A stretch of DNA of 64,000 nt. Origin: Shinisaurus crocodilurus (lineage: Eukaryota > Chordata > Lepidosauria > Squamata > Shinisauridae). The notes under the pieces are model-generated. The model made no database searches and had not been told where the DNA came from. It saw only the letters and a list, made by a program, of their open reading frames with translations. The translations under genes were made by a program, and so were the position numbers. This document shows, piece by piece, positions 22,910-35,000 of this stretch (position 1 is the stretch's first letter; each line of letters opens with the position of its first letter). The stretch covers positions 17,879,525 to 17,943,524 of the forward strand of contig CM037879.1 in the NCBI GenBank assembly GCA_021292165.1, in the 5' to 3' direction.

Positions 22910-22937
22910 TACACACACACACACACACACACACACA
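22910..22937. repeat. (AC)n microsatellite
   Basis: Fourteen AC dinucleotides at the right edge of the GC-rich MITE. Confidence 0.95.
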
Positions 22938-22980
22938 GAAGAGCCATTGAAGAGGAGCAGAGGGTGTGGAAACTCGAAGC

Positions 22981-23083
22981 CAGTGTTCTCCAACCTTGGG
23001 TCCCCAGAAGTTTTTGGCCTACAACTCCCATGCTGAGAGTTGTAGGCCAAAAACATCTGGGGACCCAAGGTTGGAGAACACTG
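22981..23083. mobile_element. Foldback hAT-like MITE, 103 bp
   Basis: Almost the whole element is an inverted repeat: 'cagtgttctccaaccttggg' at the left and its complement at the right end, with arms of about 48 bp and a tiny loop near 23030. The flanking octamers ctcgaagc and ctctaagt agree at six of eight positions, as expected for an aged 8-bp hAT target duplication. Widespread in reptile genomes as far as I recall. Confidence 0.85.
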
Positions 23084-23194
23084 CTCTAAGTGTTATGTTG
23101 TCATGTCACCATCTTCTTTCAGTAGGCAAATGGGGCTATGTTGGGAGGAGATGCATGACCACTGCTCTTATGTGTCCCTTGTAAAGGCTATGTC

Positions 23195-23328
23195 CCGAGG
23201 GGTAATTGTGTTAGTCTGTTGCAGCAAAAACAACAAAGAGTCTTGTGGTACCTTAAGTGGACAGTATCCATGAAAGCTTATGCCAGAATAAAAGTGTTCA
23301 TATTTAAGGTGCCTCACGACTCTTTTTT
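23195..23328 (+). repeat. Dispersed amniote repeat ('gttagtctgttgcagcaaaa' type)
   Basis: Contains 'gtgttagtctgttgcagcaa', 'gtcttgtggtaccttaa' and 'tgaaagcttatgcc', a string of motifs I know from a dispersed reptile repeat. The class (SINE or other) is not clear from the sequence. A second partial copy lies at 61325-61430 and a short reversed one near 27125-27185. Confidence 0.5.
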
Positions 23329-25060
23329 GTTTTGTAAAGGCTAGTTTTCCTTGATATAGAGTCCTTCCTGATTAATATATTACACATAATTTAATTAAAA
23401 ATTTATTTTAGTGTTCCCAATAACATGGTATAATTTGTTTTACCTAAACTTTGAGAATCTTATTTTTCTAATTTTCTTTCTTTTCTTTCTTTTACTCTGT
23501 CACATTACACCATTCTTTTGATAATAATGCTCAAATGTGAATTGAATCCTTGGTAGATTTTTATGCACCTTGAAGAAATTGTTGCACCATATCTGATTTC
23601 CCCCCCCCCAAGGGTATTATGCTTTCAAAGGGTATTGCTATAAATGCTGATTGGTAAGAACTGGAAAAATGTCTAGGATTAAAGAGCGGCTCTAATAGGA
23701 AGGGCACCACTGACACTGAAAATTTAACATGTGAAATCACTCCTTTCCCACTATATGAGGAGAGAGGCTCCTTTTCATTACTTCCCCCAGACCTCAAAGA
23801 AGGTTGGAAAGACTTACTCACTCATAATAATCCGTAGTATGCCAAAGTAAGTGATATGTGGTACCTGTTGGATTGCAAGTGTCCTTAAATGTCTGTTTTA
23901 GGCTGTACATACTTGATGGATGGAGCTTAGCTGGGCATGACGTCTTCAGATGAAATGTATCAAGTAAGTGCATGCTGGTGACAAATATGAGTGGGAAAAT
24001 GTCTTTGAACTTGTCATGGTTAAGAGGACAAAGTTTTATTCATCATACCATGTAAGACTTTAAATAGTTTGTGGTGAGAAAAATGTAAGACAGCGTCCAT
24101 ATGTTGAATTATTTTACATCAAATGCTGAATAGTTTGTGACACCTCAGACTGACTTGCACTGTAGAACTTGTCCCTTTATGTATGTTTATTATATTATGT
24201 TCCCCTGTATTGTGCCAGGTCCATCATTACAGAATAGTGCAACAAAGTGACCTGAACTTTTTGTTGTTGTGTTGGTAAGTCAATATGCATTCTGTATTAC
24301 ATAGGCTTCTGTTCACCTATTTATGAAGATTACCGGTAGATCAACTGCAATCTTGACTTTAGCCTTTTATGATTGATAACAAATTTCAAATAAAGCAAAA
24401 GTGCAAGAGAGTTGCTCATTGACATTACTTGGTGTCCTTATTTAAAATGGAGTGCGCGATATATATATGATCCAAAGAAGAACCCTAAGGGGCTTTAGAC
24501 ATGCTTTTCCTCTAACAGAAGCCCCTTGCTCCCCCCCCCTTCCAGGTTGCTATATGCATAATGCTTTGGAAAGTATGGGGAGTTTAGCAGTTTATGATAT
24601 GGCATGGTTGGCTATTCCGTTGCACTAGCGGACTTCTCCTACTGTGATATTGGATTTAACCCTATGTACCTTACAAACAGGATATTACAAAAGTATTAAA
24701 ATCAGACAATAGCCATATTTCAAAGAACCATATCCACATGTCTAGTGTATGGGTATTGCCTTTAAAAATATAGCAGCAACTCTCCACACTCCACCCCCAC
24801 CTGGCAAGTTGGTCTTGAAGCTTCGGGGGAGTTTCTTATGCAGTTTGGAATGCAACAATTCAAGGGTCCTGTGGTCCAAATAAAATAATGGCAAAATTCC
24901 TACTAGACTCACAAAGGGCATCTAAAAGAGCCCTCTGGGTAGTAGCTATCATTTGATTGCCCTTTCATTTTTTTTTAAAAAACCAGTTATTAAATTACAT
25001 GTAGTTATCTTAATTTTTATGTAGTTTCTTACCATTAGAACTGTTGGTAGCAGTAAGAGG
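23329..25060. other. Unassigned sequence
   Basis: AT-rich with no recognised gene, RNA or repeat. Confidence 0.4.
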
Positions 25061-25739
25061 CAGGGATGGGGACTCGGACTCCAGGACTCGACTCGTGAGT
25101 TGGACTGAGTCCCCCCTCTGACTCGAGTCAGACTCGAGTCCCAATATTTTTAATGGGACTTGAGACTCGACTCGGGACTCGAGGCCAAGGACTCGTGTTC
25201 CAAAATCGTGTTCCTCAAATGCAACATGGATAGGTTTTAGGAAGTACAGCAAGTTTATTTTTTAAAATCATTTTCATAAAATGCAACCTTTCAGACATTT
25301 TGGGTTTGGCTGCCTCTGCCTGCCTGTTTGGGGTTCCGAGCCTCCTCTGCCTGCCTGGTCTCTTCTTAACCAGTTCCACAGTTTGAATTGTCCAAGACAA
25401 ACGCCTCTGCCTGCCTGCTTTGGGGTTCCCTGCCTCCTCTGCCTGTCTGGTTATTTTGGATTTGTCTGCCTGGTCTGTTCTTGCCAAAATCAGTTGCAGA
25501 GTTTTGAAATAAAAAGGCACACTTGTGCCTAGAATTTATTTAAGCCACACATCTGAAATAGCCTTATTTTGTTGGGAAAAACCCCCATTGATTTTAATAG
25601 GGACTCGTGGAGTCAGCTTTGGGAGTGACTCGTGACTCGTGAGTCACCATTTTGGACCAAGGACTCAGACTCGAGACTCGGGTCCAAAGACTCGTGACTC
25701 GACTCGTGACTCGAAACCAAGGACTCTTCAACATCCCTG
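25061..25739. mobile_element. hAT-like element rich in ACTCG repeats
   Basis: A perfect 8-bp target duplication GTAAGAGG flanks it (25053-25060 and 25740-25747). The termini are CAGGGATG and CATCCCTG. Both subterminal regions are packed with ACTCG/CGAGT pentamers in mixed orientation. Clustered short subterminal motifs are typical transposase binding arrays of hAT elements. The centre (about 25280-25470) has repeated 'cctctgcctgcctg' modules. No transposase frame is present, so it is non-autonomous. Confidence 0.9.
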
Positions 25740-25747
25740 GTAAGAGG

Positions 25748-26339
25748 CTCAGTTAAATCCCCTAAAACTTTCAGAGAGGTGATTGGTGCTGTCAAGCCAA
25801 TTATCTATTAAGCCTTGTATTCATTATTCTGGTTCCAGTACAACCTTTTGAGCATGTGGTTTCTATTTGAGCAAGGTGTTCATGAGCAGAAGACTTCTTC
25901 CATTCAGACATCTCCCTTGCTGGATGGGGGCAGATTTCTCTTTCCATTTGGAGCCAGAATTCTGTAGGGCTTTCAGTTTGTTATCACAGCCTATGTACTT
26001 TTTTGGTCAATTGTCACAGTCATCAAGCTATTTACAACCTGCCAAATGATTCGAAATTTCAAAAGACATACTGAACAGGAACATAGACATAAACACAATG
26101 AAATTGAAATTCTTGTTAGCAAAACCCCAATGACTTTAGTATTTTTATTCATTATTTAGATTTAAGGTTTAGTAAAAATGGAGCTGTCACAGTCTAGGCT
26201 ACATTGTCATATTTGAAGCATAGGTTCTAAGCCACTGGCAATTCCAAAGTTGGAATCCGGTATAATACATCTAGCAGCTCAACCTTTTTCAAGTTAAGCA
26301 CACCTAGGGCCATTGATTCCAGTGTGCTGAGATATGCCT
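25748..26339. other. Unassigned sequence
   Basis: Nothing recognised. Confidence 0.4.
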
Positions 26340-26445
26340 ATTTCATTCATTCATTCATTCATAAGACTTTTATACTGCTTTTCCAGTCAGTTCAATGTGG
26401 TTCACAACTAACTAGTACTGCAAACTATAAAAGTAGTATTATTTA
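26340..26445 (-). mobile_element. L2-like 3' terminus
   Basis: An (ATTC)n tail followed by 'cttttatactgcttttccag' and 'tcaatgtggttcacaac' resembles a degenerate L2-type 3' end in reverse orientation. Confidence 0.5.
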
Positions 26446-26887
26446 AACATCATTTTATAGATCTGAAAAGTCCAGCCAGTCTGAGGATTACTATGTTGCT
26501 TATTCCTATTGCCCACACGCCCTGGAATGAAGGGCTGCTGCTGTTGAGGGGAGGTGTGGTAGCGTGCTCAGTCCCTCATTGGCTGGCCAGTGTAATGGAG
26601 TGCTGCTGGCTGGCCCCAGTTGCCTGCCTATCTAGAAGGGTGGTGCAAATACTCTCCTGCTGGCAGCTGCACAACAGAGGAGTAGCATTCCCTGAGTTGT
26701 TAAGTATACAGTATCTGTTGGATGCAGGCAAATTGGGAACCATTCTGGATTCTGGAGTGTGTGTGAAAGATCCATATCTGTCTTTATCACTAACTGCAAA
26801 TGGCTATTTGCTGCTGTTGGATCTGGATGCATCCAAATCTAACTTCTGCACATACTGCTAGACATATGCAGAGTTCAGAAGTGCCAC

Positions 26888-26980
26888 TTATTTATTTATT
26901 ATTTATTTTATTTATTTACAACATTTTTATACCATTCCACATCTAAACAGATTCTGGAGCAGTGAACAATAAAAAGATCA
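26888..26980 (-). mobile_element. L2-like 3' terminus
   Basis: A (TTTA)n tail then 'catttttataccattccaca' and further A-rich sequence. Reverse orientation, degenerate. Confidence 0.5.
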
Positions 26981-27185
26981 CTTAAAGTGGGGGAGGGCAA
27001 AAAGAGGAATTTGTGCCCTTCCCCATTTTTCTCAGTATGTCATGATTAAATGCGTTTAAACATGCTATGTTTGCAAGCCAAAGGCACACATTCCAGGGGT
27101 CCATAATTGTTGTCTGGCCTTGTGTCATATTGGGCTCTGCTGCCTAAATTTGTTAGTCTTTAAGGTGCTACAAGACTTTTATGGC

Positions 27186-29999
27186 AGAACTATTTGTTTA
27201 GTACTTGCTTTGTCTAAAGTGATCTGTTCAGAATCTGATACATTACTGTGCAAATGACTTTGAAGGAATTGGTTCTTTATTTCCCAACTTAATTCTGCAG
27301 GTACTGGATCCAGATGGACAATCGGTTTAAAATCTTTGACAGTGGTCCCATATTAGTCTCTCAGGCACTTAGGAAGTATCCTCATGGATTTATCAGGCAT
27401 GTTACTCTACCACTTTCTCCATACCATTTATATCAAAGAAATTGTCCTAAGTGTCAAACTATTTTTCAGTGACTGAAAGGTACCATGGGGATCTGTGTTG
27501 TTATTTATATGTATATGGAGAAAATTGTAATGTATGAGTAATTTGAAAAATTTCAGCCATTTGAGCAGTAGTGATCTAGAAATTGAATGGGTTGAAAATA
27601 CAATATTGCAGCGCACTGCTGCATATATAATATATGTGCAGCATATGCTGAGGTCTTTTTCAAAACATTTACATTAAACCTGTCAGGTATTTATGAATAG
27701 CAAAAATTAATTTCCCCCACTTCTGTCATCAGTTAGAGAAATGCATTTCAGCACTGATGACTGTCAGTGTTTCCTGCATACCAGCGCACAGCTCACTTCA
27801 GTGTCATAGAATTACACCAGGTGGCCTGCTAAGAGTCAGCTTAATGTGATTTCAAATGATAGGGTAGGAAATGTGAGGGAAATTAAAATAGTATCATACT
27901 TATGATTTAAAAGCAAGTTAATTACAAGGGCTTGTTAATAAACAAAGACAATTTCAGGCTGTATTATCTGTTGTATTGGTATATCAATAATGAGTATGAT
28001 ACTGCATTCCCCCAATTTCCCTCCCTGAATTTAAAACTATATGTTTGTTGAGTTGGCTTAAAAATATTGAATTAAATTATTGACAGATGTTACTAGCAAA
28101 AGGCTTTTTGTGTTCCAAAAGAGTTGTTGAATGTTGTTTTTAAGTTTCTAAATTGTTAGTAAAAGAGCACTGTTTAACTAACAAGATTAGCACAGTTACA
28201 GGAGACTGTCCGTGATTTTCCTTAGGCAAATCAAGACCCTTCCACTAACTGGTAGGATATTATAGAATAAATAAATAGAAATAAATGAGATGTAATCAGT
28301 ATATTTTAGGCCAGTCTCCCACACAAACTATAGTTCATCTGGTGATTTTGGCTGAATCTGTTAATTGGGGTTGGGTGCTTGCGTTTACTATATTATTGAT
28401 AACTTTCAAATTGCCAACAGTTACAATAATTTAATTTATTGCTGCTCAAAGATACTTGCACACTCTAGCTAGGGAAATCCAAGTGCTCAAATAGTGTAGA
28501 TGTGCATCTAGGTTGCATTTTTGATGTTCATTTCCCCTCGAAATTGAAAGTTTTATCTGATGAGAATGTGGATATGTATCCTCATCTATGGCCTCTAGTT
28601 TTATGTAAAAAAGCATGTCAAGCAGGATGGGGGGTCGGGGGAGTCACCATATAGAAGATGTTTTTGCAAGTTAAAGAAGATACTGTGATTGGATCTTCCA
28701 GTGAGAAGCATGCTTCTCCTGAAACCATACTTGTAGCTATAGCAGTGATGCTGTTGAAACTTAAAATTTGTCAGCTCATAAGTCGAATCTAGTAATTCTC
28801 AAATGCAAATGAGCTCTGACTTCGTATTTTTTGTCATTCAAACTGAGATTGACTGTGAGTTAATTTATATTTTCTGCACAACTAAGCATCCAAACTCTGC
28901 CATCTTTGTGCATGTTCATATGTTGATTGCTGTAAACAAAGCACATGTGTGGGCAGAAAAGAGCATATTACACACACCATATTTCCATGATGCACTTTGG
29001 TGATGCACATGCCCCAAAATTCAAAGTTAATTTGAAAACTCATAATTAGAGAGAACTTTGATAGAAATTTATAATGTTGTATTCATAACTCAGCAAGCAA
29101 ATTAGGAATTACGATGGGGTCAGTTCACTCATCATTAATTAGACCCTATTGCAATTCTCCTTGTTTTGTCCTATGGTATAAGCTGCAAATCAGTCATCTC
29201 ACATTGCAGCAGATAAGAAATTAGTTAATCTAGGTTACTTTATTAATTTAATGAAACAGGCTTGCCACAAGTGCTGGTAACCAGCAATATATCATATGCT
29301 GTAGTGCTACTGTGTAGTGGCCATGGAATCCAGCTGTAATGGTGTAAGTTCTTTTTTACTTGAAGTGTAAGAGGATCTAGGCTTCTGCAGAGAAAGGATT
29401 GTAACTAATGAAAGGGGGGGGGGAACATGTCTGCACCACTGAATTTAGAAACAAATAGTTCATTGAGGGGCCAATCCAGTTCCTCCCTCATGTGTCCCAT
29501 TAGGAACGCTGTTCTCTGCATACAGGAAGGCTGCTAACAGGGGAGAAACGGTTTTCCAACAAAATTTTAATAATGATTTTTATTACCATTTTAACAAGTC
29601 ATTGAGAAGAGTTTAATTTAGCACTAGTTTTGAACTTTGGTCATAGTTCATTAACTTTCTAAAGTAACTCTACTAACTGAGTTGAAGTCTTACTGCTGTT
29701 TTTTTTGGTCAAAATTTGACCCCTGAAACTTACCTTGCCACATTCTTTCAGACCAATGGGATTTTTTAAAAAGGTTGAATCCCCCCCCCTCAATATCTTA
29801 AAGAACATGTCAATATCCACAGAAGAGGGAAACACAACTAATGACAAAAAAATATCATGAATAGATTGTACATTTTCCAGTCACACTACATTAAAATATC
29901 AAAAACTACTTAATAGGGAACCATAAATTTAATCTTAAAACCTTCTGCCAACATGAAAGTTGTTTCTTTTAAAATATTATGCTCATAAAATTAAGAATA
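27186..29999. other. Unassigned AT-rich sequence
   Basis: A long stretch without a recognised repeat or gene. It is the longest apparently single-copy region in the window and the best place to look for conserved non-coding elements by alignment. Confidence 0.4.
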
Positions 30000-31340
30000 C
30001 AGTACAGTTCGTGAACTTCTGATTCACTCCATGTGAGGGGCAATATAAGGCAACTACAACTAAAAACAATATAGAAACATTAAAACACCTAAAATACTAA
30101 CATTACTAGACACAATAAAATAAAGTAAAAACAGACACAACAGCAGAAAAATTATTACATCAACCAAAGCTTGTTAAAATTAATATGTTTTCACCATGTG
30201 CTAAAAGCTAAGAACAATGGGATCTGATGATCCTTCTTAGGAAGTGAGTTCCAGTGGATGGGTGCCCTTACTGAAAAAGTCCTGCTCCGTCTAACTCCAA
30301 GTCATCCTTCCACTGGCCATGGCGCTCAGAGCAGGGCCTCCCGAAATAAGTAGTATATGGGGCTCATATGGGAGAAGGCACTCCTTGAGGTAGCCTGTGT
30401 TCAGTTAAAATTTTTGATGCAAGAATCAGCACCTTGAATTCCACCTTGTAGCACACTGGTAACTAGTGGTATTCTTTTAACTGGTGTTAAAACTTGAGAG
30501 AGATGTTCCCAGTAGCTCATTCTAGATAACTATGAAAACAAAGGAGGATCACGGTAATAACTATAGTTACAAAAAGCCTAGGCCTCCGTGATCAAAATAA
30601 ATCCAATAGTTCTTTAAACTTTACAAATTTCTATTCATTACAAATGAACATTAAATACAATGTATATAATTCAATTATTTCAATTTTTTCTCAAAACAAT
30701 TATTTCAATTTTTTCAAAAAGTCCTGGCTGTCCAGAATAAAGTCCTTCCTATAACCAGCGTTGTTTTTTCTTATTTCTTTTTTACTTTAAAGTAATATTG
30801 AGGAAGTATCCCTGAGGAAGACAACGAAACGGGAATACAAACCGGTTTCCTGTAGGACTATAACCTCAAAGTGTCAACAATTACATATAACCTGGTGGTC
30901 TGTTTACCATTTGGTAAGAAGAAAAAAGAAATAAGAAAAAACAACGCTGGTTATAGGAAGGACTTTATTCTGGACAGCCAGGATTTTGGAAAAAATTGAA
31001 ATAATTGTTTTGAGAAAAAATTGAAATAATTGAATTATATACATTGTATTTAATGTTCATTTGTAATGAATAGAAATTTGTAAACTTTAAAGAACTATTA
31101 GATTTATTTTGATCACGGAGGCCTAGGCTTTTTGTAACTACCATTCTAGATAACTGTCAAGTTGCTGCATCAATCCCATGTAGTGTGTATTGTAGTAGTC
31201 CAAACATCAGATCACCGGTGTATGGATGACAATGGCCAGGTTATCTCTCCATACCAGAAAAAAGGTGCATTTGGTGAACCAACTGGGACTGGTAAAGGCA
31301 ATCCTGACGAGAGATGTTACCTGGGCTGCATCCATCAAAA
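30000..31340 (-). mobile_element. L2 LINE 3' portion, split by a foldback element
   Basis: L2-like 3' UTR motifs read on the minus strand on both sides of the insertion at 30532-31141: 'agtgagttccagtgg', 'gcaccttgaattccaccttg' on the left, and 'gtgtattgtagtagtccaa' on the right. The flanks join through a 14-bp target duplication, so they were one copy before the insertion. Confidence 0.6.
30532..31141. mobile_element. 610-bp foldback element with near-identical 220-bp arms
   Basis: Flanked by the 14-bp direct repeat CATTCTAGATAACT (30518-30531 and 31142-31155). Left arm 30565-30783 is the reverse complement of right arm 30919-31139 with only a few differences. The loop at 30784-30918 is about 135 bp. 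The left side has about 33 extra bases outside the arm. The loop contains CTGAGGA (30812-30818) and CGAAAC (30825-30830), an arrangement seen near the termini of some Penelope-like elements. The class is not determined; no coding frame is present. Confidence 0.85.
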
Positions 31341-31504
31341 ACCTCAGGATACAAAACTTCTTTTTCAGGTGGGATGGGAATAAAGAAGAAGTGCTGTTAC
31401 CGTGATTAGGCTACCCACCATCTCTCTCTCTCTGAAATTACGTATTTCTAGGCCACCTTTAAGAGTGGAACATCTCCATCTGGACTGGATTGTGTTTGTT
31501 TGTT

Positions 31505-31690
31505 CATCCAGCCCTTTGTTTAAAGCATTTCTGTACTGCCCTTCAATCAGTACAGTACAGTTTACAATAGCCCATAAAAGTGTAGTTTACAATACAGTAC
31601 AGTTTACAATAGCCCATAAAAGAGCAATAATCAATAACACAGTTAACGTTAAAAGACAATCACATCAGAAAAAGAAAATACCCAAACTGA
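31505..31690 (-). mobile_element. L2-like 3' end with a short tandem duplication
   Basis: 'catttctgtactgcccttca' begins a degenerate L2-type 3' end in reverse orientation. A 'cagtacagtttacaatagcc' stretch is duplicated in tandem, at about 31554 and 31598, 44 bp apart. Confidence 0.5.
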
Positions 31691-33349
31691 AGAAATTTTA
31701 GAGGTTTTTGGCTCCTAAAAGACATGAACATAGATGCCAGGCAAGCTTCTTTCTTCTTCATGGTCTCTGTGACTCACACATATGAGTTATGTGCCTGCAC
31801 AGAACAATTGTTTGGAACATTCTAGAGCTAAACAGAGCTTTAGGCGAGAGTCCTGCCCACCTCTTCTGCGCATGCTCAGTGTGTGTCTCCTCTCAGTTCC
31901 TTTTCATCCACAGTGATAGCAGCATTTTGGAATGTTCTCTGCTTCACAGCTACAAAATCTCTCTTTCTCTTACTTCTTCCCTTTTGGGATGCTGAAAGGA
32001 GCTTCTTTTTGTTCTATTTTTCTCTCTCCCTGTGCTTCTCTGAGTTCCCGCCCCAGTGGTGCCTGGCCTCCAGAGCTTTATTTAAAAATGCACCCGCTGT
32101 AGGAGATAAATACTATTGGCTGATGGGTACTCTGCCTGGCTACTGTGCCTTGGAGAGAAAGAGAAAATTCCTGCTCCCACTGTAAGGCCTTTACCAAATA
32201 GGCCAGGAGAAATAGAACGATGCGCCTTCGAGCCATTCTCTGGGAACAAGCGGTCAAAGCAGGAGACACAGCCAGACAAAATCAGCCCCTGCATGCCACC
32301 TCAGCCTCCATTTGCAAAAAGCTGCCTCCAGTTCCTCCTCTAACCTCCCCACCTGGAGCCATGGAGAGCACTTCTGGTCACTCCCCGACTTCGGGGGCAT
32401 TAGTCCATCCAGTACTGACATCTTGGTCTGTCATCCTGGACCAACAGCTCAAGGCCGACCCTTCATTGCCAATGGTTGATACCAAGCAGGTCAAACAGAC
32501 CAAGTCCTGAAATAAATGACCAGCAAATACCTGGGCCCCAGGACCTAAGAACAGTAAGAAGATGACTCATCTGACGTTGAACCTGGCCATAACCTGGCCC
32601 CGATCCAGCCATTTGTAGCTGAGATGGCACCCCAAACACCACTACGTCCACCAACTCTGATTCTTGAGAAACTCCAGATCCTGCATGACCGCACCTCCCC
32701 GGACAATATCCAATGCCTCGGCTTGGTATTGCGAGGTGATTCACAAGAATGCTTCTCACCCAGGCCTTATTACCCTCAGGAACCATCTCTCTGAAGGTAT
32801 AGATCTCCCCGGTATTGACGCGCCCCGCCGGCTTCATCAGCCTCTTCGGGAGTATTCCTACATCATCATAATATGCTGCAGGAGACCCACAGGCACCCCC
32901 ACTACTATAGATCTCTCATTATTACAGAGACCACTCACCACCAAGGAGTCATTTTCACTACAGAGATACTGAATATCCACATTATTACTCCTGTCAGCAT
33001 TCCTGTTCTCCACCATCTATACGGTATTGAAACCACCAGAAGCCCAGTCATCAGGCCCTACCATGCTGCCAGACTTTATGGGCTTAGCCCTCCACTTGCA
33101 ACCTGCTCTTCTGGTGAATGGTTTCTAGGATGTCATCCTGAAAAAAACTACCGGTACCTGACCCACTGCCAGCTACTCAACTTACCTAAACATCTCTTCC
33201 TCCTACCAATGAGACAAATTACCTCTCCTCAGCACAGGAAAGTCATTGCTCTGATTCCTCCTCCACTTTGTCCATCCAAGCCTCAATGTCCTCCCCTAAT
33301 GCTATGGTAGGCGATCAAAACCCCTTGTCACCTTTGGACAATATCAGAC

Positions 33350-34262
33350 CTTATGCTGAACAGGCCTTGAGAATGGCCAAATCCCTCAGCCTCGAAATCA
33401 AAGTTCCACCGGTTCCTGTTATGGACTTGGTGTTCAACAGAGTACAGTCCAACATTACACCAGCAGTCACCATACTGATGCTTCCCACCCTTTTTCATCT
33501 AATTAAACAATCTTGGGCAAAGCCCTCCACTTTACCAGCAATATCTTGAAAGATAGAGAACCTTTATTGGACCCAAGAAGAAGACTCTGCTTTCCTCTTT
33601 AAGCACCCTACCCCCGACTTGATAATAGTTGAAGCATCACAATCAAAATCCAAACAAAAAATCCATTCCTCCTCCCCATCGATTTGGAGGGGTGGAAATT
33701 GCATGCAATTGGTTGAAAGATCTACTCCACTGCGACAGTCCCTCAGGATAGTCAACTACTAGGCCTGCATCTTGGCCTATCAACAATTCCTATGAGACAG
33801 AGTAGCATCTTTTTTTGACCGCCTTCCCAAGGATGTCAAGAACCTCGCAGTGATATTCCAAACAGAGGCACACAGGCTAGTAAGCCAGCAAATAAATACT
33901 GCCCACTACTTGGCAGACTGTGACTGTAAATCCATGGGAGCTACCATATCCCTCAGAAGGCATGCATGGATCAGTACCTCAGATCTTCACCAAGAGGCAA
34001 AGTCGAGGGTGGAAGACCCCTGTTCGATGGCAAGGGGCTATTCAGTGCATCCACAGATGACACTCTAGACAGGGTACATAAAATGAAAATCTCTGCTTGC
34101 AAAATGGGAATAACACCCCAATTGTTGGTAACTTTCACTACCCACTCACGCCAATATCGGCAGTGTCAATGGCTGCCTCGTTGCTATCCTGATTCTGGAA
34201 CTAGTAAGACCCCTAAGCAGGGATACTACCCCCTTCCAATCAAAAGGACACTTTCAAGCTAA
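33350..34262 (+). pseudogene. DIRS gag-like remnant
   Basis: Across shifting frames: KSWAKPSTLPA near 33510, a LYWTQEEDSAFLF block near 33560, FFDRLPKDVKNLAVIFQTEA near 33811-33870, SLRRHAWISTS near 33950, and GKGLFSASTDDTLDRVHKMK near 34031-34090. The order and the RRHAW and GLFS..TDD signatures match the C-terminal part of vertebrate DIRS gag proteins as I know them. A frameshift lies near 33990-34020, and further stops occur upstream. Non-functional. Confidence 0.75.
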
Positions 34263-34399
34263 ATACCACCAACCATCTTGTGGTAAGAACTCCGACCAGC
34301 CCAAACGGTGCCTTTGACTATCACTTCAAGCCCCAAACCAGGGCCGCCCACCACTAAAACGGACTAAGGCCTTTCCTTCAAATGTGGTGCAACATCACC

Positions 34400-35000
34400 G
34401 CAGACAAATGGGTACTCGCTATCATTGAGGCTATATCATTGAATTCGACCATCCCACTCCATTGGGGGTATTCCTATGTACCTGTTCTACCCCCTTCCTC
34501 CTAGAGGAAATCGCCATCCATCTCAGCAAGGCTGCAATGGAGAAATTCCTTGCAACACAAAGGTTTGACAGGTTTTTTTCTCAAGATATTTCATGGTCCT
34601 GAAAAAGGACGGAGGCCTTCACCCTATATTGTGAGAGCCAGTGCGGCGTAGTGGTGAGAGTGTTGGACTGGGACTCGGGAGATCCAGGTTCTAGTCCCCG
34701 CTCAGCTATGAAACTCACTGGGTGACTTTGGGCCAGTCACTGACTCTCAGCCTAACCTACCTCACAGGGTTGTTGTGAGGATAAAATGGAGAGGAGGAGG
34801 AGGTTTATGTAAGCCGCCTTGGGTTCCTTGCAGGAAAAAAGACGGGGTATAAATATCATAAACAAACAAACAAATAAATATTGGACCTATGGGATGTCAA
34901 CAGTTACATTCGTCCCCCAAAATTCAGAATTATTACCCTCCCAGCCATACTTTCCCTCCTCTTCTGGGGAGACTGGTTTGCCACAATAGCCTTGACCATA
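34400..35000 (+). pseudogene. DIRS reverse transcriptase N-terminal remnant, SINE-interrupted
   Basis: A GYIIEFDHPTP block near 34423, LLEEIAIHLSKAAME near 34499, and a KKDGGL motif near 34600 lead to the SINE. Beyond it come a KFRIITLPAI-like block and GDWFATIAL near 34968. These are the fingers-region motifs preceding the first catalytic aspartate. The sequence beyond 35000 no longer reads as reverse transcriptase. With the SINE and one 6-bp target copy removed, the flanking codons are contiguous in one frame. Confidence 0.75.
34632..34877 (+). mobile_element. tRNA-derived SINE (Sauria type) inside the DIRS copy
   Basis: Full-length head-body-tail with GGTTCTAGTCC box B near 34687. Flanked by ATATTG at 34626-34631 and 34878-34883, a 6-bp target duplication. 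The A-box is slightly degraded (TAGTGGTGAGAG). The tail is (CAAA)n/(AAAT)n. Confidence 0.9.

Noticed and set aside
30784..30918. Hammerhead ribozyme
   Set aside because: CTGANGA and GAAA strings are present, but I could not find a complementary strand ending in the required cleavage triplet, and stem II does not pair well. Kept only as a hint in the foldback finding.
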